Counted from the first letter of the stretch, positions 27,446 through 37,156 are shown. The stretch: DNA of 64,000 nucleotides from Bordetella genomosp. 5 (GCF_002261475.1 NZ_NEVN01000003.1:62001-126000); one strand, 5' to 3'. The notes: generated from the letters alone by a model not told the origin. Translations and numbers: made by a program.

Positions 27446-27472
27446 CGGCCCGGTGTGCAACGCGCCGGGCCG
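27446..27472 (+). terminator. Possible terminator after the UMF1 gene
   Basis: The stem CGGCCCGG / CCGGGCCG has an 11-nt loop but only TTC follows, so termination is uncertain. Confidence 0.35.
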
Positions 27473-27645
27473 TTCAAGCAGCGGTGAGGCACGGCTGCTA
27501 TCCTAGTGACTTGGCCCACCATGCGGCACTTGTTTTTTGCTGCGCTGCGTCGCGGCGAGAGCGTAAGGTGCCAGTAAGAGCATGGCGATACGGTTGCGTG
27601 TCGGCAAAAACGGCAGCACCAAAATCACTATTCGGAGACAAAACC

Positions 27646-29625
27646 ATGTCGAATGCCATCCAATCCGTGCTGGTCGAAACCCGCGTGTTTCCGCCGCCCG
27701 AGCAGGCCGTCAAAGGCGCTGCGATTTCCGGCATGGAGGCCTACCGCGCCCTCTGCCAGGAAGCCGAACAAGATTTCGACGGGTTCTGGTCGCGCCATGC
27801 GCGCGAGAACCTGCAATGGACCAAGCCGTTCACCCAGGTGCTCGATGAGAGCAACGCGCCGTTCTACCGCTGGTTCGGCGACGGCGAGCTCAACGTCTCG
27901 GCCAACTGCCTCGACGTGCACCTGACCAACGGCAACGCCGAGAAGACCGCCATCATCTTCGAGTCCGACGATGGCAAGAGCGTCAAGGTCAGCTACCGCG
28001 AATTGCTGGCGCGGGTGTGCCGCTTCGCCAATGGGCTGAAGTCGCTCGGCTACAAGAAGGGCGACCGCGCCATCATCTACATGCCGATGTCCATCGAGGC
28101 GGTCGTCGCGATGCAGGCATGTGCCCGCCTGGGCGTGACGCACTCGGTCGTGTTCGGCGGCTTCTCGGCCAAGAGCCTGCAGGAGCGCATCGTCGACGTG
28201 GGCGCCTCGCTCGTCATCACCGCCGATGAGCAGGTGCGCGGCGGCAAGACGATCCCGCTCAAGCCCGCCGTCGAGGATGCCTTCGCGATGGGCGGCTGCG
28301 AGGCCGTGAAGCAGGTCGTGGTCTACCGCCGCACCGGTGGCAAGGTCGCCTGGACCGAGGGCCGCGACCTGTGGATGCACGACGTCGAATCCGGCCAGGC
28401 CGATACCTGCGAACCGGTGCCGGTCGAAGCCGAGCATCCGCTCTTCATCCTCTACACGTCGGGTTCCACCGGCAAGCCCAAGGGCGTGCAGCACGCCTCC
28501 GCCGGCTATCTGCTGTGGTCGCTGCTCACGGTCAAATGGACCTTCGATGCGCGCGCCGACGACGTGTACTGGTGCACGGCCGACGTGGGCTGGATCACGG
28601 GCCACACCTACATCACCTATGGTCCGCTGGCCGCCGGCCTGACCCAGGTCGTGTTCGAAGGCGTGCCCACCTATCCGGACGCCGGTCGCTTCTGGGACAT
28701 GATCGCGCGCCACAAGGTGTCGGTGTTCTACACCGCGCCCACGGCCATCCGGTCGCTCATCAAGGCTGCCGAAGCCACGCCGGCCACCCATCCGAAGAAC
28801 TACGCGCTCGATTCGCTGCGCATCATCGGCACGGTCGGCGAACCGATCAATCCCGAAGCCTGGATCTGGTATCACAAGAACGTCGGCCGCGAACGCTGCC
28901 CGATCGTGGATACCTGGTGGCAGACCGAGACCGGCGGCCACATGATCACGCCGCTGCCGGGCGCCACGCCGCTCAAGCCGGGTTCGTGCACGCTGCCACT
29001 GCCGGGGATCACCGCGGCGATTGTCGACGAGACCGGCGGCGACGTCGAGCAGGGCAATGGCGGCTTCCTGGTGATCAAGCGGCCCTGGCCCGCCATGATC
29101 CGCACCATCTGGGGCGATCCGGAGCGCTTCAAGAAGAGCTACTTCCCGCCCGAGCTGCGCGGTTATTACCTCGCGGGCGATGGCGCGCAGCGCGACGCCG
29201 ACGGCTACTTCTGGATCATGGGCCGCATCGACGACGTCCTCAACGTCTCGGGCCATCGCCTGGGCACGATGGAGGTGGAGTCGGCGCTGGTGGCGCACGA
29301 GCTGGTGGCCGAGGCGGCCGTGGTGGGCCGCCCCGACGACACCACCGGCGAGGCGGTGGTCGCCTTCGTGGTGCTCAAGCGCGCGCGTCCCGAGGGCGAA
29401 GAGGCGCAGCAGATCGCCAAGCTGCTGCGCGATCACGTGGCCAAGGAGATCGGCCCGATCGCCAAGCCCAAGGACATCCGCTTCGGCGACAACCTGCCCA
29501 AGACCCGGTCGGGCAAGATCATGCGCCGCCTGCTGCGCGTGGTCGCCAAGGGCGAAGAGGTCACCCAGGACGTGTCCACGCTCGAAAACCCCGCGATCCT
29601 CGAACAGCTCGCCAAATCGTTGTAA
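27646..29625 (+). CDS. acs: Acetyl-CoA synthetase
   Basis: 659 residues, full length. The start ATG (27646) has GGAG about 9 bp upstream. Acs marks are the N-terminal [23 protein letters not shown] region, P-loop [27 protein letters not shown], and [22 protein letters not shown]. The acetylation-target Lys is in [10 protein letters not shown]. It activates acetate with ATP and CoA for entry into the TCA or glyoxylate routes. The 217 bp upstream carry a long leader with no clear promoter. A strong terminator follows. Confidence 0.96.
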   Translation: MSNAIQSVLVETRVFPPPEQAVKGAAISGMEAYRALCQEAEQDFDGFWSRHARENLQWTKPFTQVLDESNAPFYRWFGDGELNVSANCLDVHLTNGNAEKTAIIFESDDGKSVKVSYRELLARVCRFANGLKSLGYKKGDRAIIYMPMSIEAVVAMQACARLGVTHSVVFGGFSAKSLQERIVDVGASLVITADEQVRGGKTIPLKPAVEDAFAMGGCEAVKQVVVYRRTGGKVAWTEGRDLWMHDVESGQADTCEPVPVEAEHPLFILYTSGSTGKPKGVQHASAGYLLWSLLTVKWTFDARADDVYWCTADVGWITGHTYITYGPLAAGLTQVVFEGVPTYPDAGRFWDMIARHKVSVFYTAPTAIRSLIKAAEATPATHPKNYALDSLRIIGTVGEPINPEAWIWYHKNVGRERCPIVDTWWQTETGGHMITPLPGATPLKPGSCTLPLPGITAAIVDETGGDVEQGNGGFLVIKRPWPAMIRTIWGDPERFKKSYFPPELRGYYLAGDGAQRDADGYFWIMGRIDDVLNVSGHRLGTMEVESALVAHELVAEAAVVGRPDDTTGEAVVAFVVLKRARPEGEEAQQIAKLLRDHVAKEIGPIAKPKDIRFGDNLPKTRSGKIMRRLLRVVAKGEEVTQDVSTLENPAILEQLAKSL

Positions 29626-29685
29626 ACGCAACCTGTCGCGCCCGCCCCTGTTCGGCTGGCGCACCGCGACAGGCGCATAATGCAA

Positions 29686-29719
29686 AACCTGCACGGAATC
29701 TCCGTGCAGGTTTTTTTTT
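29686..29719 (+). terminator. Strong terminator after acs
   Basis: A perfect 12-bp stem AACCTGCACGGA / TCCGTGCAGGTT (loop ATC) is followed by a run of T. It lies 60 bp after the acs stop. Confidence 0.92.
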
Positions 29720-29745
29720 GCGATATTTTTTGTGGGGGGCAGGGT

Positions 29746-30621
29746 GTGAATCGCGGGGGATTTGACCGTACGGGGCTGGCTCTGATGTTGAGCACCGTCC
29801 TGGTGTGGGCGGGCAGCTGGATCGCCATGAAGCTCGTCGTGCCGTATATCGGCCCCTACGATTTCGTGGTGGTGAGATATCTCAGCGGCGCGGCCGTGCT
29901 GTTCGTGGTGCTGGTGTGCACCGGCCGCCCGCTCGCCATGCCACCCTGGAAGCTCACGCTCGCGGTCGGCCTGAGCCAGACCGCGGCCTTTCAGGGCTTC
30001 GTCCAGACGGCGCTGGTAACGGGCGGCGTCGGCAAGGTCTCGCTCATGGCCTACACGATGCCGTTCTGGGTGGTGCTGCTGGCCTGGGCCATTCTGGGCG
30101 AGCGCCCCGGCTGGCGTCATTGGGCGGGCATCGCGCTGGCCGGCGCCGGCCTGGTGCTGTTCGTGCAGCCCTGGGCGGGCATGGGCGACCTCGGCACCGT
30201 GCTGCTGGGCGTGGCCAGCGGTTTCTGCTGGGGCCTGGGTACGGTATTGTCCAAGCGCATGTTCGAGACGCATCGGCCCGATATCATCACGTTCACCGCA
30301 TGGCAGATGCTGATCGGCGGTCTGGCGATCACGCCGGTGGCCTGGCTCGTGCCGCAGATCGAAGCGCAGTGGGGCTGGCAGCTCTGGACCGGCATGAGCT
30401 ATATCGTGCTCGTGGCCTCGGCGCTGGCGTGGCTGCTGTGGCTGGCGGTCGTGCGGCGGCTGCCGGCGTCGGTGGCGGGCCTGTCCAGCCTGGGCGTGCC
30501 TGTCGTGGCGATGCTGCTCGCCTGGCTGATCCTGCATGAACAACCCCATGGCGCCGAGTTGGGCGGCATGGCACTCATCCTGACCGGTATTCTGGTCGTG
30601 AGCCGAGCGGCTCGCGCCTGA
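29746..30621 (+). CDS. EamA/DMT-superfamily transporter
   Basis: 291 residues from a GTG start (29746) preceded by GGGGGGCAGGG. An ATG 66 bp earlier lies inside the acs terminator hairpin and is unlikely. Ten membrane spans in two EamA repeats are visible, with typical motifs such as LILTGILVV near the end. Family members usually export amino acids or small metabolites. The substrate is unknown. The threonine aldolase 41 bp downstream on the same strand may be co-transcribed, so an amino-acid exporter is plausible (inference). Confidence 0.85.
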   Translation: MNRGGFDRTGLALMLSTVLVWAGSWIAMKLVVPYIGPYDFVVVRYLSGAAVLFVVLVCTGRPLAMPPWKLTLAVGLSQTAAFQGFVQTALVTGGVGKVSLMAYTMPFWVVLLAWAILGERPGWRHWAGIALAGAGLVLFVQPWAGMGDLGTVLLGVASGFCWGLGTVLSKRMFETHRPDIITFTAWQMLIGGLAITPVAWLVPQIEAQWGWQLWTGMSYIVLVASALAWLLWLAVVRRLPASVAGLSSLGVPVVAMLLAWLILHEQPHGAELGGMALILTGILVVSRAARA

Positions 30622-30662
30622 CGCCGGCTTTTGACTGGCAACAGATTCGACAAGGAACGACG

Positions 30663-31685
30663 ATGATCGACTTACGCAGTGACACCGTGACCCGCCCGAC
30701 CGCCGCCATGCGCGAGGCCATGCTGAACGCGCCGGTGGGCGATGACGTGATGGGCGATGATCCGAGTGTGCGCGATCTCGAGGCGGCGGTCGCCGAGCGC
30801 GCCGGCAAAGAGGCCGGCCTGTACTGCCCGTCCGGCACCCAGAGCAACCTGGTGGGCCTCATGGCGCATTGCGGCCGCGGCGACGAATACCTGGTGGGCC
30901 AGCTCGCGCACACCTACAAATACGAAGGCGGCGGCGCCGCCGTGCTGGGTAGCATTCAGCCGCAGCCCATCGAGCACGCCGCCGACGGCACGCTGCCGCT
31001 CGAGAAGCTGGCCGCCGCCATCAAGCCGGTGGGCGATCCGCACTACGCGCGCACCCGCCTGCTGGCGCTGGAGAATACCTTTCACGGCAAGGTGATCCCG
31101 CAGGACTACATTGTGCGTGCGGCCGCGTTCGCGCGCGAACATGGTCTGGGCGTGCACCTCGACGGCGCGCGCGTGTTGAACGCCTCGGTGGCCACCGGCC
31201 TGGACCTGCGCACCCTGTGCGAACCCTTCGACAGCGTCTCGATCTGCTTTTCCAAGGGGCTGGGCGCGCCGGTCGGGTCGGTACTTGTAGGCAGCCGCGA
31301 GCTGATCGCGCAGGCGCGCCGTTGGCGCAAGGTCGTGGGTGGCGGGATGCGGCAGGCCGGCATGCTGGCCGCCGCGTGCCATTACGCCTTGGACCATCAC
31401 GTGGCGCGTCTGGCCGACGATCATGCCAATGCCGCGGCCCTGGCCGAAGGCCTGGGTGCGATAGACGGCGTGCGCGTGGTCTCGCAGCAGACCAACATGG
31501 TGTTCGTCGAGTTCGAGCCTGCACGTTGCGAGGGCCTGCAGGCGGCGCTGGACGGGCAGGGGATCAAAATGCGGGCGGTCTACGGCGGCCCGACCCGGCT
31601 CGTCACGCACCTGGACGTGAGCGCGGACGACATCCGCCGCGTGGTGCGCGCCGTGGCCGATTATTGCTCGACCGCCGGGCGCTGA
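30663..31685 (+). CDS. ltaE: Low-specificity L-threonine aldolase (PLP enzyme)
   Basis: 340 residues. It starts MIDLRSDTVTRPTAAMREAM, the hallmark of threonine aldolases. The PLP lysine is Lys198 in FSKGLGAPVGS. GDDVMGDDPSV and HLDGARVLNA also match. It cleaves L-threonine or L-allo-threonine to glycine and acetaldehyde. A GGAACGACG stretch precedes the ATG. It is probably co-transcribed with the DMT transporter. Confidence 0.93.
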   Translation: MIDLRSDTVTRPTAAMREAMLNAPVGDDVMGDDPSVRDLEAAVAERAGKEAGLYCPSGTQSNLVGLMAHCGRGDEYLVGQLAHTYKYEGGGAAVLGSIQPQPIEHAADGTLPLEKLAAAIKPVGDPHYARTRLLALENTFHGKVIPQDYIVRAAAFAREHGLGVHLDGARVLNASVATGLDLRTLCEPFDSVSICFSKGLGAPVGSVLVGSRELIAQARRWRKVVGGGMRQAGMLAAACHYALDHHVARLADDHANAAALAEGLGAIDGVRVVSQQTNMVFVEFEPARCEGLQAALDGQGIKMRAVYGGPTRLVTHLDVSADDIRRVVRAVADYCSTAGR

Positions 31686-31700
31686 CCGGCAAGAGCAGGT

Positions 31701-32045
31701 TCAGGCGTGAGCGGCGCGGCTGTCGGCCGGCGCCTGCTCACGCGCCTCCATCCCGTAGTCGCGGATCACGCTCGCAATGCGCAGCCGGTAGTCGGCAAAT
31801 ACACCGGACCGCCCCGCGGCCTGCGCCGCGCGATGTTCGGCGCGATTGCGCCAGGCCTGCACGGCGGCCTCGTCGCGCCAGAACGAGAGCGACAGGATCT
31901 TTCCCTGCGTGCTCAGGCTCTGAAAGCGCTCCACCGAAATGAAGCCGTCCATCTCACGCAGATGAGGCACCAGCCCGGCGGCGATGTCGAGGTAGGTGTC
32001 GCGCTGGCCCTCGGCGGGCACGACTTCGAAGATGACGGCAATCAT
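31701..32045 (-). CDS. ABM-fold (antibiotic biosynthesis monooxygenase-like) protein
   Basis: 114 residues. MIAVIFEVVPAEGQRDTYLDIAAGLVPHLREMDGFISVERF followed by LSLSFWRDEAAVQAWRNRAEHRAAQ matches the ferredoxin-like dimeric ABM family. Members are quinol monooxygenases, heme-degrading enzymes or uncharacterised. No catalytic assignment is possible from the sequence. The C-terminus is extended by about 20 polar residues. It runs convergent to ltaE and follows the SDR gene on the same strand after 178 bp. Confidence 0.8.
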   Translation of the reverse strand: MIAVIFEVVPAEGQRDTYLDIAAGLVPHLREMDGFISVERFQSLSTQGKILSLSFWRDEAAVQAWRNRAEHRAAQAAGRSGVFADYRLRIASVIRDYGMEAREQAPADSRAAHA

Positions 32046-32124
32046 GGGAACTCCAGGTCAGGCGGATGGCGCGGGCACGATCCGGCGCACGGGATCAGCG
32101 CAAGTATCGACGGCCGCCCCGGCG

Positions 32125-32150
32125 CACGCTTCGATGCGCCTCGAAGCGTG
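32125..32150. other. Inverted repeat between SDR and ABM genes
   Basis: Perfect 9-bp arms CACGCTTCG / CGAAGCGTG with an 8-nt loop. No T-run follows on either strand, so it may be a weak terminator, RNA processing site or operator. Confidence 0.35.
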
Positions 32151-32223
32151 GATGCCGTGAGCCGTGCCCACACCCGGCGAGCCCGCCGGTGGGTGCCGCG
32201 GCGCCAGGCCAGGGCAGGGCGCG

Positions 32224-33063
32224 TCAGGCGCCCGCGTCGATCAGCGCGCGATAGCCTTCGCGCGAATCGGGCCACGCGAGCGTCAGGCCGGAGGCGCGCA
32301 GGCGCGCGTTGCTCATGCGTTTGCTTCCCACGCCGGCCGGCGGGGGGCCGTCGGGTGGAACGGGGGCGCCGAGCAGCTGGGCGAGATGGGCATAGAGCAC
32401 GTCGAGTGGCAGCGGCGTGTCGTCCGCACCGAGGTAGCAGGGTTGCACCTGCGGCAGGTGCAGCAGATGCGCCACCGCGGCGGCCGCGTCGTCGATGTGA
32501 ATCCGGTTGGCCCAGTGCGGCGGTGTGCGGGGCGCGGCCGCGCTGCCTGCTCGCAGGCGCTGCAGCAGCTGGACGCGGCCGGGACCGTACAGCCCGGAAA
32601 GGCGCAGCGATACGGTCTCGAACGGTTGCGCGTGCAACCACGTCTCGGCCTCGAGCAGGATGCGGCCGTTGAACCCCTGCGGCGCCTCGGGCGTGGTTTC
32701 GTCGATCCATTCGCCATCATGGCCGCCGTAGACGGCGCTCGACGACACGAACAGCACGCGCTCGAGCGCGGCGGCGTCGAGCGCCGCCAGCAGATTGGCC
32801 AGGCCATCGATGAACACCGCGCGATAACGCTCGGGTTCGCGGCCGCCCGGCGTGGGCAGGTAGGCCACGCGCGAGATGCCCTCCGGCAGCTGCGCGAGAC
32901 TGGCCGGGTCGGCGAGGTCTGCGGCGATCCAGCGGATGCCGGCGGGTGCGTCGGCCGGCGGGTTGCGCCGCAGCGCCCAGACCTCGTCGCCGCGCGCGAT
33001 CAGGCGCTGCGCCGCGCGCATGCCGAGATCGCCACAACCCGCCAGCAATATCCGTTCAGTCAT
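32224..33063 (-). CDS. NAD(P)-binding SDR/epimerase-like protein (YeeZ-type)
   Basis: 279 residues from MTERILLAGCGDLGMRAAQRL, where GCGDLG replaces the usual GxxGxxG. VLFVSSSAVYGGHDGEWIDE carries the Ser and Tyr region of extended SDRs, but the YxxxK pair is not clear, so catalysis is uncertain. The family includes E. coli YeeZ, of unknown function. I chose this start over one 60 bp upstream because the ATG begins the Rossmann fold; the upstream residues lie next to the etf-QO terminator. Confidence 0.8.
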   Translation of the reverse strand: MTERILLAGCGDLGMRAAQRLIARGDEVWALRRNPPADAPAGIRWIAADLADPASLAQLPEGISRVAYLPTPGGREPERYRAVFIDGLANLLAALDAAALERVLFVSSSAVYGGHDGEWIDETTPEAPQGFNGRILLEAETWLHAQPFETVSLRLSGLYGPGRVQLLQRLRAGSAAAPRTPPHWANRIHIDDAAAAVAHLLHLPQVQPCYLGADDTPLPLDVLYAHLAQLLGAPVPPDGPPPAGVGSKRMSNARLRASGLTLAWPDSREGYRALIDAGA

Positions 33064-33116
33064 TTCGTCACTCCAAATAAGGGCGAGGCCGCCCGCTGGG
33101 CAGGCTGCTGGCGCTG

Positions 33117-33154
33117 AAAACAAAACGCCTGCCGGATCGCTGACCCGGCAGGCG
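33117..33154 (-). terminator. Terminator of the ETF-QO gene
   Basis: Stem CGCCTGCCGG / CCGGCAGGCG; on the minus strand it is followed by TTTTGTTTT. It begins 27 bp after the ETF-QO stop. Confidence 0.8.
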
Positions 33155-33180
33155 CTGATACGTGGGCGCGAGCGCCCGCG

Positions 33181-34827
33181 TCACATGCCGTTGTACACCG
33201 GACCTTCGCCGCCCTGCGGAGCGACCCAGACGATATTCTGCTTGGGATCCTTGATGTCGCAGGTCTTGCAGTGCACGCAGTTCTGCGCGTTGATCTGCAG
33301 ACGATCGGCGCCGTGGTCATCCTTGATGAACTCGTACACGCCGGCCGGACAGTAGCGGGCCTCGGGGCCGCCATAGGTGGCCAGGTTGACCGCGACCGGG
33401 ATGGTGGGGTCCTTGAGCGTCAGGTGGATCGGCTCGTTTTCTTCGTGGTTGGTATTCGAGATGAACACCGAACCCAGGCGATCGAAGGTGAGCTTGCCAT
33501 CCGGCTTCGGGTAGTCGATGCGCGCGCATTGCGAGGCGGGCTGCAGACAGGCGTGGTCAGGCTTGTTGTTGCGCAGCGACCAGGGCATCTTGCCCTTGAA
33601 CAGCAGCTGTTCGATGCCGGTCATGAGCACGCCCACGGTGCGGCCCTTCTTGAACCACTGCTTGAAGTTGCGCGCCTTGTTCAGTTCGGCGTGCAGCCAC
33701 GAGCTTTCGAACGCGGCCGGGTAAGCGGCCAGTTCGTCCTGGCGGCGGTCGGCGACGATCGCGTCGAAGGCGGCTTCGGCGGCCAGCATGCCCGACTTGA
33801 TCGCGGCGTGGCTGCCCTTGATGCGCGATGCATTCAGGAAGCCGGCCTCACAGCCGACCATCGCGCCGCCGGGGAAGGTGAGCTTGGGCAGCGCCAGCAG
33901 GCCGCCCGCCGTGATGGCGCGCGCGCCGTAGGCGATGCGCTTGCCGCCTTCGAACGTGCCGCGGATCGCGGGGTGGGTTTTGTAGCGCTGGAACTCTTCG
34001 AACGGCGACAGCCACGGGTTGGCGTAATCGAGGCCGACGATCAGGCCCACCGCCACGATGTTGTTGTCGAGGTGATAGAGGAACGAGCCGCCGTAGGTGT
34101 CGGCGTCGAGCGGCCAGCCGGCGGTATGCACCACCAGACCGGGACGCGCCTGCGCCGGATCGACTTCCCACATTTCTTTGATGCCGATGCCGTAGCTCTG
34201 GGCGTTGCGGCCTTCGTCGAGCTTGAAGCGTTCGATCAGCTGGCGGCCGAGCTGGCCGCGCGAGCCTTCGGCGAAGATGGTGTAGCGCGCCAGCAGTTCC
34301 ATGCCGGGCTGGTAATGGTCGGTGTGCGAGCCATCGCGGGCCACGCCCATGTCACCGGTGGCCACGCCGCGGACAGCGCCGGCCTCGTCATAGAGAATCT
34401 CGGCGGCGGCAAAGCCCGGGAAGATGTCGACGCCCAGCGCTTCGGCCTGCTCGCCCATCCATTGGGCGACATCGCCCAGGCGCACGATGTAATTGCCCTT
34501 GTTGTGGAAGCACTCGGGCAGCATCCACTCGGGGGTGCTGCGCGCGCCGGTCGCGCTCAGGAACAAAAACTTGTCCTGGGTGACGGGCACGTTCAGCGGC
34601 GCGCCTTTTTCTTTCCAATCGGGGATCAGCTCGGTCAGGGCGCTCGGGTCCATGACCGCGCCGGACAGAATGTGCGCGCCGATGGCCGCGCCTTTTTCCA
34701 GGACGCAGACACCGATCTCTTGATTCTTCTCGGCGGCAAGCTGCTTCAGGCGGATGGCGGTGGAGAGACCGGCAGGACCTCCGCCGACAATCACCACGTC
34801 GTATTCCATCGACTCGCGTTCAGACAT
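33181..34827 (-). CDS. etfD: Electron transfer flavoprotein-ubiquinone oxidoreductase
   Basis: 548 residues from MSERESMEYDVVIVGGGPAGLSTAIRL (FAD-binding GxGxxG). The C-terminal 4Fe-4S domain has RYCPAGVYEF and INAQNCVHCKTCDIKDP, giving the four cluster Cys. The amphipathic quinone-facing segments (LAKLTFPGGAMVGCEAGFLN-type) are as in human and bacterial ETF-QO. It passes electrons from reduced ETF, fed by acyl-CoA dehydrogenases, to membrane ubiquinone. The etfAB genes are not in the window. The start is the ATG 14 bp after GAGGGG. Monocistronic with its own terminator. Confidence 0.94.
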   Translation of the reverse strand: MSERESMEYDVVIVGGGPAGLSTAIRLKQLAAEKNQEIGVCVLEKGAAIGAHILSGAVMDPSALTELIPDWKEKGAPLNVPVTQDKFLFLSATGARSTPEWMLPECFHNKGNYIVRLGDVAQWMGEQAEALGVDIFPGFAAAEILYDEAGAVRGVATGDMGVARDGSHTDHYQPGMELLARYTIFAEGSRGQLGRQLIERFKLDEGRNAQSYGIGIKEMWEVDPAQARPGLVVHTAGWPLDADTYGGSFLYHLDNNIVAVGLIVGLDYANPWLSPFEEFQRYKTHPAIRGTFEGGKRIAYGARAITAGGLLALPKLTFPGGAMVGCEAGFLNASRIKGSHAAIKSGMLAAEAAFDAIVADRRQDELAAYPAAFESSWLHAELNKARNFKQWFKKGRTVGVLMTGIEQLLFKGKMPWSLRNNKPDHACLQPASQCARIDYPKPDGKLTFDRLGSVFISNTNHEENEPIHLTLKDPTIPVAVNLATYGGPEARYCPAGVYEFIKDDHGADRLQINAQNCVHCKTCDIKDPKQNIVWVAPQGGEGPVYNGM

Positions 34828-34886
34828 TACGAAATTCCCCTCTATGTATCCTGGTCTGGCTGGCGCTATTATCAATGATTGTATTG

Positions 34887-34911
34887 CAGCCTGCACACAG
34901 GCTGTTTTTTT
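34887..34911 (+). terminator. Intrinsic terminator upstream of the thioesterase
   Basis: Stem CAGCCTG / CAGGCTG with loop CACA is followed by seven T. It points rightwards but lies between divergent genes with no gene before it. See findings. Confidence 0.7.
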
Positions 34912-34965
34912 GCATATGACGACGCCGCGGAGGTCGAATCCGCGACGACGAAAGGAGTCCGGTCG

Positions 34966-35475
34966 ATGGACCGCGCAGATGTCAGTCTCAACCCTCAACC
35001 CGGCGTGGGCGCGTCGCCCGCGGCCGCCGCGCAGACCTCGGAGCACGCGCTGCCGGTCGGTGCGATCCACCAGATCGACCTGCCGTTGCGCTGGGGCGAT
35101 TCCGACGCCCTCAATCATCTGAACAACACGCTCTACTTCCGTTTGATGGAAGAGGCGCGCATGCGCATTCTCTACGACTCGGGCCTGACGCTACCGGCCG
35201 AGCAGGGGCCGATTCTCGCGCATGCCTCGTGCGATTTTTTGCGTCCCCTCACGTACCCCGCCACCGTGCGTGTCACGCACACGCTGGCACGTCTGGGCCG
35301 CTCGAGCATGGAATTCGAACTCACGCTCGAGAAGGTCGGTGACGACGCCGGTCCGTACGCGCGCGGCCGCAATGTGCTGGTCTGGATGGACTACACCGCC
35401 AATCGGTCCGCGCCGTGGCCCGCGGAGGTGCTGGCGCAGCTCGGCGGCCAGCTGCGCTTGCAGCAATCGCGCTAG
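34966..35475 (+). CDS. Hotdog-fold acyl-CoA thioesterase (YbgC/4HBT family)
   Basis: 169 residues from the ATG at 34966 with AAAGGAG 9 bp upstream. The 4HBT signature RWGDSDALNHLNNTLYFRLMEEARM contains the catalytic Asp. LRPLTYPATVRVTHTLARLGRSSMEFELTL is the second typical segment. About 38 polar residues precede the hotdog domain. It hydrolyses short or medium acyl-CoA; the exact substrate is unknown. It is divergent from ETF-QO, a pairing that again suggests acyl-CoA metabolism. Confidence 0.86.
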   Translation: MDRADVSLNPQPGVGASPAAAAQTSEHALPVGAIHQIDLPLRWGDSDALNHLNNTLYFRLMEEARMRILYDSGLTLPAEQGPILAHASCDFLRPLTYPATVRVTHTLARLGRSSMEFELTLEKVGDDAGPYARGRNVLVWMDYTANRSAPWPAEVLAQLGGQLRLQQSR

Positions 35476-35580
35476 CCGGTAGAATTCGCTGCAAAGCACA
35501 AAAATATCGAGGGGGCGCGGCGCATCGCGTCGTCAGGCCTCCCGCCGATTGATTTCACACATCAACCAGGAGTTGGAGCG

Positions 35581-36279
35581 ATGGACAAGGTATATGCAAG
35601 TGCCCAAGAGGCGCTCGCAGGCATCGTGAAAGATGGCCAGATGATCGCCGTGGGGGGCTTCGGCCTGTGCGGCATTCCCGAGGCATTGATCGCCGCGCTG
35701 CGCGACTCGGGCGTCAAAGACCTCACCTGCATCAGCAACAACGCAGGCGTCGACGGCTTCGGCCTGGGCCAGCTGCTCACCACGCGCCAGATCCGCAAGA
35801 TGATCGCGTCGTACGTGGGCGAAAACAAAGAATTCGAACGCCAGTTCCTGTCAGGCGAGCTCGAGCTCGAGTTCACGCCGCAGGGCACCCTGGCCGAAAA
35901 GCTGCGCGCCGGCGGCGCGGGCATTCCCGCCTTCTTCACCCGCACCGGTGTGGGCACCATCGTGGCCGACGGCAAGGAAATCCGCGAGTTCGACGGCCAG
36001 CAATATGTGATGGAGCGCTCGCTCGCGCCCGACGTGTCGCTGGTCAAGGCGCACATCGCCGACCGCAGCGGCAATCTGGTGTTCCGCAAGACCGCCCGCA
36101 ACTTCAATCCCAACGTCGCCATGGCCGGCAAGCTGACCGTGGTCGAGGTCGAGGAAATCGTTGAGACCGGCACGCTGGATCCCGATCAGGTCCATCTGCC
36201 CGGCATCTATGTGCATCGGATCGTGCTCAACACGAACCCCGAAAAGCGCATCGAGCAACGCACCACTCGCCCGGCCTAA
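35581..36279 (+). CDS. scoA: 3-oxoacid CoA-transferase subunit A
   Basis: 232 residues. MDKVYASAQEALAGIVKDGQMIAVGGFGLCGIPE is the CoA-transferase A start (GGFGLCGIP motif). GLGQLLTTRQIRKMIASYVGENKEFERQ and FYTRTGVGT-like FFTRTGVGTIVADGKE agree. With subunit B 12 bp downstream it forms a heterodimer or tetramer that moves CoA from succinyl-CoA to acetoacetate or a related 3-oxoacid. Subfamily (acetoacetate versus 3-oxoadipate) is more like ScoA/AtoD-type acetoacetate enzymes. A GGAG site precedes the ATG. Confidence 0.93.
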   Translation: MDKVYASAQEALAGIVKDGQMIAVGGFGLCGIPEALIAALRDSGVKDLTCISNNAGVDGFGLGQLLTTRQIRKMIASYVGENKEFERQFLSGELELEFTPQGTLAEKLRAGGAGIPAFFTRTGVGTIVADGKEIREFDGQQYVMERSLAPDVSLVKAHIADRSGNLVFRKTARNFNPNVAMAGKLTVVEVEEIVETGTLDPDQVHLPGIYVHRIVLNTNPEKRIEQRTTRPA

Positions 36280-36291
36280 AGGAGAACAGTC

Positions 36292-36945
36292 ATGGCATGG
36301 ACCCGCGATGAAATGGCCGCGCGTGCCGCGCGCGAGCTGCAAGACGGCTTTTACGTAAACCTGGGCATCGGACTGCCCACCCTGGTTGCCAACCACGTGC
36401 CCAAGGGCGTCGAAGTCTGGCTCCAATCCGAAAACGGCCTGCTGGGCATCGGCCCGTTTCCCACCGACGACGAGGTCGATCCCGACCTGATCAACGCGGG
36501 CAAGCAGACCGTCACCACGCTGCCGGGCTCGTCGATCTTCTCGTCGGCCGACTCGTTCGCGATGATTCGTGGCGGCAAGATCAACCTCGCCATCCTCGGC
36601 GCCATGCAGGTGTCCGAACGCGGCGACCTCGCCAACTGGATGATTCCGGGCAAGATGGTCAAGGGCATGGGCGGCGCCATGGATCTGGTGGCGGGCGTGG
36701 GCCGGGTCGTGGTGCTCATGGAGCACATCGCCAAGAAAAAAGACGGCACCGAAGACATCAAGCTGCTGCCCGAGTGCAATCTGCCGCTCACCGGCGTGGG
36801 CGTGGTCAATCTCATCATTACCGATCTCGGCGTGATGGAAGTCACCGACAACGGCCTCAAGCTGATCGAAGTGGCGCCCGGCGTCACGGTCGACGAGATC
36901 CAGGCCAAGACGGCGGCCAAGCTCGACGTCTCCGCCGTGCGCTGA
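36292..36945 (+). CDS. scoB: 3-oxoacid CoA-transferase subunit B
   Basis: 217 residues. The catalytic Glu is Glu47 in [41 protein letters not shown] and [30 protein letters not shown] are characteristic. The enzyme pairs with ScoA. The AGGAG ribosome-binding site lies between the two genes. It ends in a strong terminator at 37011-37047. Confidence 0.94.
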   Translation: MAWTRDEMAARAARELQDGFYVNLGIGLPTLVANHVPKGVEVWLQSENGLLGIGPFPTDDEVDPDLINAGKQTVTTLPGSSIFSSADSFAMIRGGKINLAILGAMQVSERGDLANWMIPGKMVKGMGGAMDLVAGVGRVVVLMEHIAKKKDGTEDIKLLPECNLPLTGVGVVNLIITDLGVMEVTDNGLKLIEVAPGVTVDEIQAKTAAKLDVSAVR

Positions 36946-37010
36946 TCCGCACCAGGAGGCCGGCAATCCCGGTCTCCCGCGTTTTCAAAAACGCCCCGCG
37001 CGTTTTCATG

Positions 37011-37047
37011 AACCCCGCCAGGACGGCCGTCCGGCGGGGTTTTTGTT
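37011..37047 (+). terminator. Terminator after scoB
   Basis: Stem AACCCCGCC / GGCGGGGTT with an inner GGAC / GTCC pairing, followed by TTTTTGTTT. Confidence 0.88.
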
Positions 37048-37119
37048 TGCTGCGCGCCACGGAAAAACCGGGGTCCGGCTGGTTTTGTCCACCAGGCGGA
37101 CGTAATGCCGCGGTGCGAG

Positions 37120-37136
37120 CGCACCAAAACGGTGCG
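37120..37136. promoter_or_regulatory. NtrC-like enhancer site 1
   Basis: GCACC-AAAAC-GGTGC is a perfect match to the NtrC half-sites (consensus TGCACC-N5-GGTGCA). Centre about 200 bp upstream of the RpiR start codon. An overlapping reversed dyad GGTGC-GAGC-GCACC precedes it. Confidence 0.5.
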
Positions 37137-37156
37137 ACTTCGCTGGGAGGCGCGTA

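Noticed and set aside
27520-27545. GGCAC...TTGC motif upstream of acs resembling a sigma-54 promoter
   Set aside because: GG and GC are separated by 12 bp instead of the required 10.
29680-29745. Earlier ATG start for the DMT transporter
   Set aside because: It lies in the acs terminator and adds residues of hairpin sequence; the GTG at 29746 has a better ribosome-binding site.
27628-30549. 973-residue open frame antisense to acs and the DMT transporter
   Set aside because: Runs through the acs terminator hairpin and has the shadow composition of antisense frames.
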